Below, piece after piece: positions 55,466-64,000 of a stretch of 64,000 nt of DNA (positions are counted from its first letter, which is position 1; each line of letters starts with the position of its first letter). This stretch comes from Romanomermis culicivorax (taxonomy: Eukaryota; Nematoda; Enoplea; Mermithida; Mermithidae), in NCBI GenBank assembly GCA_963922205.1, contig CAWUHX010000213.1, forward strand, positions 62,001-126,000, written 5' to 3'. The notes below the pieces were generated by a model, which had not been told where the DNA came from, did no database searches, and saw only the letters and a list, made by a program, of their open reading frames with translations. The position numbers and the translations under genes were made by a program.

Positions 55466-56039
55466 GCAGTTGGAGTTTGGTTGAAAAAATAATATATCAT
55501 ATATTTTGATTACCACTCAAAACATGAGGTTCTATATTTCTTAAGTAATAAAGTAACTTCGAAAGTCAACAATATTGGAAACTCATGTCTTGAAATCAAA
55601 GTCTATGAGTGGTGATGAATATTCACCCAAGACAATGAGAATATCTATTCACCTTCAACAATCAATAAATAAATGATATTTTCAAAATTATGATGTAGAT
55701 CTAGAGACATGGTATATAGTTTTTGATTAACTCATGGAAAAGTGTCTCAAAGCCATAGTCTTCATATCCCTAGCATTATCATGTATTTGGCGGCCAATTG
55801 CAGCTTACTGATCTTTCTGTACCCAAAAACCATCTCTACAGTTGATTTTGAGTAATTATGGTAAAAAGTTTTAAAAATTTTCGTTGGAGGACATGTAACA
55901 GGTATAAATATGTAAGATCACATTCGAGGAAACAAAAAAAGCTGCTTGAGTGATTGTTAACTGATCTTGCATCATTTCTGACATATCAGCTTTTGAAATT
56001 CCTCAAACTTCATAATGGTATATATAGTGCTCACTTACA
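55466..56039. other. AT-rich DNA, no feature seen
   Basis: Nothing supported between Ig module C and the LINE fragment. Confidence 0.4.
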
Positions 56040-56930
56040 ATTATCAATTAAAGTGAGTACAATTATATGGAGGCCGTCTCTACGTGATGCAAGGGATTAT
56101 CGGAAAGCGGACGTTGGATCTGATCACTATCTAGTCAGGGGAGAAAGGAAGCTAAAGCTTCGAAACCAAAAACAACCCAAACTGAAGAGACTGTTGGCAA
56201 CCAAAGAACTCAAGGATCTGACCAATGCCAACGCCTTCACCTTGGAATTGCGAAATCGATTTGTCCTCCTCAAAGAGACAAAGGAGATTGAAGAAACATG
56301 GCAAGGATTGAGAGATGCCACTGTGGAATGCATGCAAAACAGCATCTGAAGACGCCGTGGAAAAAGGAGCGAACAGTGGATCCAGGGAAGATCCTGGAAT
56401 GAAAAGAAAATCGTCAAGCTCAAACGAGACCAGGCCAAAACACCAGAATCCGTCGAAGAAGAGAGCCAAAACCATGCCGAACTAGATCAGCTTGTAAAGA
56501 AAAGTTGTCAGAAAGACAAGAAAGAGTGGTTAGAGCAGAAAGACGCCGAAGCCCAGGAAGCAGCTGACCCGAACAATTCCAAGACCCTGTACGGTATCAT
56601 TAATTAGCTCACGGGATCGAGACCCAATTTCAATGTCCCAATAAAGGACAAGAATGGAAAGCTTTTGATCGCCCAAGAAGAGCAGAACAAAAGATGGGCT
56701 GAGCACTTCCAAGAAACTCTCAACCAGCCAGAGCCCACCACAATCTACAATTTCGAAGTGGAAAATGCTCAAGAAGAACTGTTGGTCAACATCAACAAGG
56801 TCACCATTCAGGAAGTGAAGATCGCAATCAAGAATCTCAAGAACAACAAAGCAGCCGGTCTGGACGAAATACCGGCAGAGCTACTGAAACAAACGATGGC
56901 TGACACTGTTCAACAAGTGCTGGTAAAGAT
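56040..56930 (+). mobile_element. LINE fragment: endonuclease end and RT start
   Basis: One plus-strand frame with two stops (TGA ~56347, TAG ~56606). It reads IIWRPSLRDARDYRKADVGS then DHYLV, the SDH motif of an APE-type endonuclease. Then a Lys/Glu-rich linker and VPIKDKNGKLLIAQEEQNKR, WAEHFQETLNQPEP, and IKNLKNNKAAGLDEIPAELL, the RT N-terminal motifs. It ends abruptly at ~56930, fused to LTR-like DNA. It is antisense to the Ig cluster. Confidence 0.85.
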
Positions 56931-57300
56931 GCCTCCTAAAGGTTTACACAAATACACAGAACTCACTATGATAATGTCCAAAGGAGCTGGGGCTTTACCT
57001 TGGCTTTGGCTCCCATGTAATGCCGCTCCCCCTTCTGCTTAATGCGCAAGTAACAAAATAATAAATAATAATAATAATACTATTATTATGTAAATTTGGG
57101 TGTCAGGCTGTCGACGCTTGCCTTTACTAGGCGAAAAAGAACAATACAATATAAACGGACGGGACTCGCCCATGACACACCAAAAGTACGAGAATGAAAG
57201 AATGACCAACATTTCTCTTTTTTGGTCGAATCCTAACTTTGTCGATTCACCAATTTTGCATAGATATGGGATTGCTACTGCCGTAAGCACATCCCCAACA
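56931..57300 (+). mobile_element. LTR-like element, partial, fused to the LINE
   Basis: Corresponds to the right ~370 bp of 54592-55187 (starts GATGCCTCCTAAAGGTTTAC, ends CCCCAACA at 57300). It is inserted in exon b of Ig module B. Confidence 0.7.
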
Positions 57301-57547
57301 CAGATACATCATAAATTCTTGATTCTATCTGAAAAAGAATGCCAACACCTGTCATCTAGAAAAGACAATTTATTCAATTACACTCACATGATCTATAATA
57401 ATACCATGCTTGTACCATTTGTAGGGCGAGGCTAGGTCATTTAGGTTCTCAACATCACACAATATATGAAAAGATCCACATCTCCATGGTGAAACCGTTC
57501 CTTCTTGCACACTGACACGTAGTTGCGGCTTTGCTGCCCTTTCCTTC
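57301..57547 (-). pseudogene. immunoglobulin module B, truncated
   Basis: Exon a (57547-57388) reads AAKPQLRVSVQEGTVSPW, then SFHILCDVENLNDLASPYKW and YKHGIIIDH, with the B-strand Cys and C-strand Trp of an Ig domain, and ends at GTGAGT. Exon b starts after TTTTTCAG at 57328 (IESRIYDVS) but is cut after nine codons by the LTR-like/LINE insertion at 57300, so the F-strand Cys is lost. Confidence 0.75.
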
Positions 57548-58865
57548 CTAGGGTTGTTCAGGAACAACTAATTTTGATTCGTCAATTTGAGTATAAGCGA
57601 CGCCCCCAGCCAATCATTGTGGTTGTTAGTGAGCAACTATGGAGTGAATGAAACATAATAGATGGTTTTTCACAATATTGACACATTATATTTGGCTCAA
57701 AAAACTTCCGTAGCTAAAAGTTGCATCATTTGACGAAAAGAAAGTTTATTGCGACTTCTGCAAATCCAAAAAAGTCAATACTATCTGGAGTTCATCGAAA
57801 ATATTGCCTAGTTGGTGAATTGATGCTTTCAATTATCACGATTATCAGTCTAGTCTATTCATATTCATTCATAAGTATATATTCTTTTTAATTTTAGCAC
57901 TTTTCTCTATTTCCACTGGCTGGCAAACCAAACTATGAAGAAGAATGGTGGAACGTCTGCTCGAAATGCGCCCACCGTACTGATACATATCTGAATTTGA
58001 GCAAATTGTGCTGTGTTTTGCTTTCCATGAATGCGTAAAATGTTGTTGTGGAACGTGGATTTAGGTAAGTTATGCATATTTAATGAATTTATTACTCGAA
58101 AGCTTATGATATCTTATGTACCTGCATTATTAATGTAATTCAATTCATTCTACATTTTCAGTTTGGCTCATCGTATCAAAACCAAAGCTCACGCCAGACT
58201 GCACGTCAAAGTACTTGATTTTTTAATGCACGTGAAGCTTACCTCGCCTCCCTAGAATAAAATGGACCTATCGGACTCTTACAAGATTTGAATAGAAATG
58301 AGTGAATGTGGTCGCTATAATAAAGGGTTGCCGGCAAAAAAAATCCGTTGGAAAGAAACGTTCCAGAATTGGCAAAATGATTCGGAAGAATCTGATTTGG
58401 ATGATGAGCGAGCTTCTGAATTTTTGAATTACCTGACTTGAAATACCATACATTTTCGCAATTTAAACATGTTGATGGTAATAAATTTTTAAAACTTATA
58501 AACTTCATTCTTATATACTTTTTACATGCACTTATGCGTGAATTTTTAAGCTCTTTATGCATGCTGCTATTATTACACTGTACAAACAAAAAATCTTGCG
58601 TACAAAAATTTTTTTCTCGATCTTTGTACACGTACAAAGAGGCTCGTACAAAAAAAACACTGTCCTTAAGTAGTCAAAATCCCAACACGAATCATTCTCG
58701 AGTTCATGCACTGGCATAAGTTTGGTAAAATAGCACATAACTTTTTAGAAAATTGTGTTAAATTTCTCAAAAATTTTTGAGTATAATAATGGTCAACATC
58801 ATAGGAGTGATTTTGAACCAAATAATTTCTCAATCTCTAAAGTTGACATTATTTGATAAACTCAC
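57548..58865. other. AT-rich DNA with small candidate frames
   Basis: No supported gene. A 47-codon plus-strand frame (58298-58441, MSECGRYNKGLPAKKIRW, then an acidic NDSEESDLDDERASEFLNYL) is more protein-like than its surroundings. A good donor (AGGTAAGT, 58066) and acceptor (TTTTCAG, ~58161) bound a short intron-like segment. Remains of a transposase or a small gene are possible. Confidence 0.3.
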
Positions 58866-59206
58866 CTTGCAGAAAAATTTCCAACTCAGGTGACTTGAAT
58901 ATCAAATCAAAATACTTTATCTCTTAACTATATTTGCCGGCATCATCCACTGAAGCATCATCTGCATTGTAAATTCTAGATTTTGTCTGAAAAGGAATGC
59001 CAAGTCCTATGAATTGTAAGTAACAATTGATCTAATTTAACTTACACCATCAATAATAATACCATCCTTGTACCATTTGTAGGACGTGACTGGACCCTCC
59101 AAGTTGAAAACATCACATGATAGACGGAGAGACTGGTCTTCCCATAGCAAAGTATTTCCTTGCACAAGGACACGTACTTTGGGTTTAGCGGCACAGAAAT
59201 TGATAT
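58866..59206 (-). pseudogene. immunoglobulin module A
   Basis: Exon a (59206-59046) reads CAAKPKVRVLVQGNTLLW, then SLRLSCDVFNLEG and SYKWYKDGIIIDG, ending at a perfect GTAAGT. Exon b (58986-58866) follows TTTTCAG and reads TKSRIYNADDASVDDAGKYS, then TAA where the conserved Ig Cys (TGT in module C) should be. It then runs EIKYFDLIFKSPELEIFLQ to a good GTGAGT donor. Splice sites and fold residues are intact except for this stop. An I-set-like extracellular Ig domain is inferred. It could be a recent pseudogene, or the base calls could be checked. Confidence 0.75.
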
Positions 59207-60968
59207 CTTTTTGGCACAAATATTTGCAAATTTTGTGCTGAAATTGGAATATTTATATCAATTTAGATAAATATCTGAAAAAATGAAAAATTTGGTTTTT
59301 GAAATTTGGATTTTATGTGTGAGAATGGTAATTTTTGACTTCTATTCGCCAGAAATGTTAGGATTTTCAGTTTTTTTGTGAGAATATTTACAGATTTTTT
59401 GCTAAAATTTGGTAAAGTTGCGAACGAATTTAGTTTGAAAATATGGATTTTTTTCTATAAAGTTGCAACTAAACTGAAAAATTTGCATATTCTGGGCCAA
59501 ATTCAGGAATTTTGAACGTTTTTCAGCAAAAACTTGACTTTTAAACACTTTTATTTTTGTTAAAATATTTGCACATTGGGGGTCGAAATCGGATAAATTT
59601 GCGGAAAAATCAAGAATTTAGAGTGAAATTTTTTTCTGGATAAAAATTGATCATTTTTAACGTGTTTTCACCAAAAAAACGAAGCCAGGCAATTGGTTCG
59701 AATTAAATTTGCATAAAGTTGAACATGTCGCGTTAATGAAACTAATTTTTTTTGTTGCAAAAATCACATTTTCGAAAAATTCCAACAATTTTCCTTTGAT
59801 ATGAATTTTCCGATCCATAAATTTCAAAAGAAAATTTTTTTTTATTCACACGACTTGAATATTGAGCATTTTATAAAAATATCACAGTATTTGATCTCTA
59901 CAGGTTGATCTGTCAACTATGAACTTGATGACAGGTTTCACAGAGAATTTGAAATCTGAAAATTTGACTTCGCAAAATAATTTTCGAATTTAACTGGATC
60001 AAAAGCGAATTTCGATAACTTGAACATATCATTTAAAATCAGAATATCACCAAGATGAACGTCGAATCTGAAATTAAATCAAAAGATGATTTTATTAATA
60101 ATAGATCAATTGATTCTTGAATAGATGATTCAGAATCGGAACATCTCATTTGGGAATTGATAAGTTGAAAAGCTCAAAAATCGGTCTGAATTTCATATTT
60201 TCAATACACAATTTGTGGCAAGATTGACAGACAAATCAAAACCTGGCAAATCTATAACATGAAATCGGATCAAAAATTGATTTTACGAGAATACTTGTCT
60301 CTTGAACTCATGGTTGAAAATCAGAATATCTGATATGTCGGCAAATAGATCATATCTGAACTTAGAAATGGATTAAATACTAGTACGACTTACGGAAATT
60401 TTGAATTCTCAGAAAGATTAGTTATTATAAGTGTGTCAAAAAAAATATGGGTGTCGAAAGAGTAAGTGTCAAAATACTAACGTAACACATGAAACATAAA
60501 AAATACGGGTGGAGACTGGAAAACGACGGCTGCGCTTTGAATTTGACTGAATAGTACGAAAAAATGAGTTGCACTTTTTTGAACTCAAAAATTTAAAGAA
60601 CGGTAGGGAGTTGAAAATATAAAAAAATACCATTAGATAGATAATTAAATAGGCTTCCATAATATGGCTTAAACTAGCAAAACTTAGGTCATTCGATAGC
60701 TCTTCGAAGGTACTTCATCTGGTTCTTTTTTGAACATTATAGCCCAATATTTGCATTTAACAGGCTGGCTCAAAATTTTGTGTGATTTCTAAAATAAACT
60801 ATTTACACCTGTAGCCATATCAATATTGGTCCAAAAAAGGTGAAATCTAGCTTAAAATGTAGATCTCGATCAAATACTCAATCTGGCCGGCACATTTTTT
60901 GAAATGGTGTTTGCAACTTATAACAGAATTCAATTCATTGATCATTAAGAATTCATTGTCGGCCATTA
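59207..60968. other. AT-rich intergenic DNA, no feature seen
   Basis: Nothing supported. Short frames only. Confidence 0.4.
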
Positions 60969-60972
60969 CTGG

Positions 60973-61826
60973 TGTTGTATTACGTGGTCGTATACCCTCG
61001 GCTACCTACCTGCGGTTCTTGGGAGATCCAAACTGGTACGGCCCCTGACGCTAACCCGGTACTAATTACACTCCTACTGCAGATAACTGAGACTTGGTGA
61101 GCCAAGATATTTATTTTGAATAAACGAAAGTGTAATTATAACAGTGAAGGTAAGTGATAAATGAAATGCAAAGTGCCAAAGTACGCGAACACAAACGCCG
61201 GTCTCCTCCCTGCTTCACTGACCCTTCTATTCCTCCCTGTGCAGAGAGCCACAGGGACTTCAGGATATCTTAGTCCACGGCCTAAGCTGAAACTTGTCCA
61301 AAGACGAAAACAATCTACCTGACTCCAGAACAACAACTCACTAAATTCCTTGATCAAAATTGAACGTCGAAAAACCTCCTCAGGCGGCGTGAATCCTCAC
61401 GATTGATCCCCGACACGAAATCCAGAACACACAATAAACAAATGTCGAATACGCCCTCGCTCCTCCCAGAGTCACCGCGGGTCTTCACAAAAAACGTCCA
61501 CTCCTTCGGATGGGACGCTCACAGTATGCAGAATGGAGACGCTTCTCCGAATACGCAATAAAAACGACCGGGCGATAATACCAAAACAAATTAATCATAA
61601 TAATGAAAAAACATACTGCAACGCGCCTAACATCAACTTGCCAGTTGCATGCAAAACATTCGCGCCACCATTTATTTATTTTGACCCAAAAATGTATGTG
61701 ACACAAACCGTTTTATCGGTTTGTTTACCTAAGAATAAATGGAAATACTTTAACAACAAAGGAACTTTAGAAAATGAAAGTGAGGTAATTAGAGGACCAA
61801 AGGTCAGAGGAATTGAACCTCTGACA
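60973..61826 (+). mobile_element. solo LTR, copy 3
   Basis: 854 bp, TGTTGT...CTGACA, flanked by CTGG (60969-60972 and 61827-61830). It is the same family as copies 1 and 2 but more diverged, closer to the copy at the window end. Confidence 0.87.
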
Positions 61827-61830
61827 CTGG

Positions 61831-63795
61831 CCTTAGAATTGCATTAAAATGTGAAACGCTGTTATTAGAATAACACAATTTTACACACAATAATACAGTG
61901 GTGAGCGACGTTTTGGTATAGTACCTACTACCTTGTTAAGGCTTTGAAAATTAGAATAATTTGCAATATATCCTTGCTTGCATCAAGGTTTCAGGGTTTA
62001 TATTGCTTGCATCAAGCTTTTTAGAACTTTGAGATTGTGATACCAGATTTGTAACCACGGGGCCATCCGTAAAACACCATGAAATACAAAAGTACCATGA
62101 ACTGCCAAAAACACCATGAAACACCATAAAAACCGTAAAATACCAGAGAGCATCATGAAAACTGAAAATACCAAAAAAGCCAGAAAATACCAGGCAAATT
62201 ATAGAAACAGATATGTATGATTGACGAGTATCCAAAAATTATTCTTCGAGTTACATAAGGCTACTGAGACACCCTGTTCCGTATGTTTTCTACACTGCTA
62301 TGCATAACTATACAAGTAGGAATTTCAAGTTGGGCCCATATTTGTGATCTTTATCATATTAATATAACCGTTTTCAATGTGAAGAATTGATTTCTGTAAC
62401 ATATGTTTGAATTCTGCGATATTTATCCAAGGGTTTATGTCGAAAATTCCTTTTTTATATTATAATGATCTTTATGAAATTTATCCAATTTTCGACAATA
62501 CGAAAAAAGTTGATCTTTTGTTGACTTTAATATGATGTTTTGTAAATCCATGAATACAGGTTACTGTAACTAGATATTTTGCCACTGGACTGACCAATTT
62601 TTTTCAAGCAAACAAACAAGAATCAAAAGAAGAGCATTCAAAAAGCTTAGAATAATGATGCGAAATGGTAAACACGTGGAAACTGCTGGTTTTTTGTATG
62701 GTAGGAAAAACCAAATGAGCTAACAAATGCATTAGCAATTCAGCGTTTGTGCACTAAAAATAAGCTAATTTCTCAACATGTTCCATAAGGATAGGAAAAA
62801 ACCTTAAGCTGAATATTTAAACACGTTAATTTGATGCTTGCATGAGCAGCTATAATGGCGTTTGTATTACCCATGACTTCAGCAAAATCTTCATGTTGAG
62901 TATACATGGGGCCTATTGGAATATTATTGATGAAATATTTATGAGATAGACGACAATATTAAAATATTCTTTTGGATTGTTGAGTACAAAACTCCAGAGC
63001 TAAATTTTTTTTTACATTCCCACAAAATGAACTCAATATTTTAACTTGCATGTCTGTATTTCATCCAGATATCGCTGTTTCGACACCTGCCACGTATATA
63101 TTTGACATTCATGTAGAATTTGAAACATGGTTTAAAGTTGAAATAACGATTTCAAAAAGTTTTAAAATAATTTAAAGTTTAAACTATAATTTGAACAAGT
63201 TTGAAGTTTAAAATATGAAGTAAAGTTTTTCATTTTCATAAAAGTGTTGACATATCAATTGCCGTATATGGATCAATATGCATGGAAACAGGCCAACAAA
63301 CATGGATATTTCGGCCATGGAATCTGTGTTCAACATTCTACAAAACTGACACTGACTGCAAATGAATTGCTTTTGTCAGCAAACATAAACCTATATCACA
63401 AAATTCAACTTCAGCAGCAAAAAATATAGTAAGGGCTGGCGAACTCCAATTTCTGGTTCCTTATTTGCACCATTCTTCAGCACGTTTGTTGGGGTTGCCT
63501 CAGGTGCACGTGCAGCTTCCGGCCTCGGTGCGCAGGCGGAAGGATGCGGCGAAAAGTGGCAAAGAAGAAAGATAAAATTTGCATAGAGAGATGCCGTCAC
63601 TGTTTCGCGTTTTTTGTGTTTATTTGTCAGTATAGAATTATTATGTTATTCTGTGGAGCAACACCGCCATCGTCTTTAGTTATTATATTTTTATTATTAT
63701 TAATTTTTTTTCATTTAAAATGGAACATATTGGGCATCAATCGATAGATACTGTCGGGATCTATTCGAAAACGTATTTTAAAATTGTCTTATTGA
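61831..63795. other. AT-rich DNA, no gene supported
   Basis: A cryptic repeat of ACACCATGAAA type lies at 62070-62190. A GC-richer patch at 63480-63560 reads a Pro/Ala/Glu-rich minus-strand peptide (RPEAARAPEATPTNVL) that could be an exon, but no splice pair was convincing. Confidence 0.35.
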
Positions 63796-64000
63796 TGTTC
63801 TCGTATGCCCTCGGCTGCCTACCTGCGGTTCTTGGGAGATCCAATCTGGCACGGCCCCTGACGCTAACCCGGTACTAATTACAATCCTACTGCAGATAAC
63901 TGAGACTTGATGTACGAAGATATTTATTTTGAACAAACGAAAGTGTAGTAAATACAACAGTGAAAGTAAGTGAGAAACAAATATGCAAAGTGCCAAAATA
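63796..64000 (+). mobile_element. LTR, copy 4, cut by the window end
   Basis: Starts TGTTCTCGTATGCCCTCGGC and continues with GGGAGATCCAATCTGG as in the other LTRs. Only the first 205 bp are in the window, so solo or full-length status is unknown. Confidence 0.8.

Noticed and set aside
57900-58230. Cys-rich plus-strand frames resembling a transposase C-terminal zinc region
   Set aside because: Needs frameshifts to align any Cys pattern; only the short intron signals are convincing.

Overview
The window looks like nematode genomic DNA: AT-rich, intron-containing and very repeat-dense. The strongest taxonomic clue is a ~520 bp (TTAGGC)n tract at 30496-31019, because TTAGGC is the nematode telomere repeat. 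Spliceosomal exons with GTAAGT/GTGAGT donors and TTTCAG-type acceptors confirm a eukaryote. The proline/threonine-rich ORFs at the 3' end of the large Ty3/gypsy element remind me of ORFs from the mermithid Romanomermis culicivorax. That is memory only and unchecked.

Region 1 (1-23.2 kb) holds one split gene on the minus strand. Its exons run from a signal-peptide exon (23188-23128) through C-type lectin domain (CTLD) 1 (23033-22439), CTLD 2 (22283-22115 plus 5845-5589), a Ser/Thr/Glu-rich linker (3965-3888) and CTLD 3 (1820-1235). Every junction keeps the reading phase. The ~16 kb intron inside CTLD 2 holds a LINE into which a 12.5 kb Ty3/gypsy element has inserted (LTRs 8459-9008 and 20429-20983, 4-bp target duplication). 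The gypsy pol is dead: RT, RNase H and integrase have each lost catalytic acidic residues, and there are stops and frameshifts. It carries about 4.5 kb of extra ORFs after integrase.

Region 2 (23.5-33.3 kb) is a mobile-element graveyard. It contains three hAT-type non-autonomous elements, one nested in another, each with an 8-bp target duplication and its own subterminal motif. It also contains two solo LTRs with 4-bp duplications, an inverted pair of tRNA-derived SINE copies, the telomere-like tract, and seven tandem copies of a tRNA-like element forming a higher-order repeat inside one target duplication.

Region 3 (33.4-53.7 kb) is a direct duplication of ~8.9 kb (33425-42330 and 44765-53668). 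Each copy carries three exons of an unrecognised coiled-coil protein on the minus strand, with introns made of degenerate ~115-bp repeats or of ~1.5 kb of nearly pure purine, plus remains of an LTR retrotransposon (protease-like fragment). The spacer has gag-type zinc knuckles and a 44-bp minisatellite.

Region 4 (53.9-59.2 kb) is a decaying cluster of three related immunoglobulin-domain modules on the minus strand, broken by stops, a lost donor, a LINE and LTR-like inserts. Region 5 (59.2-64 kb) is AT-rich with one solo LTR and one LTR cut by the window edge; I see no convincing gene there. No rRNA, CRISPR or prokaryotic operon structure is present.
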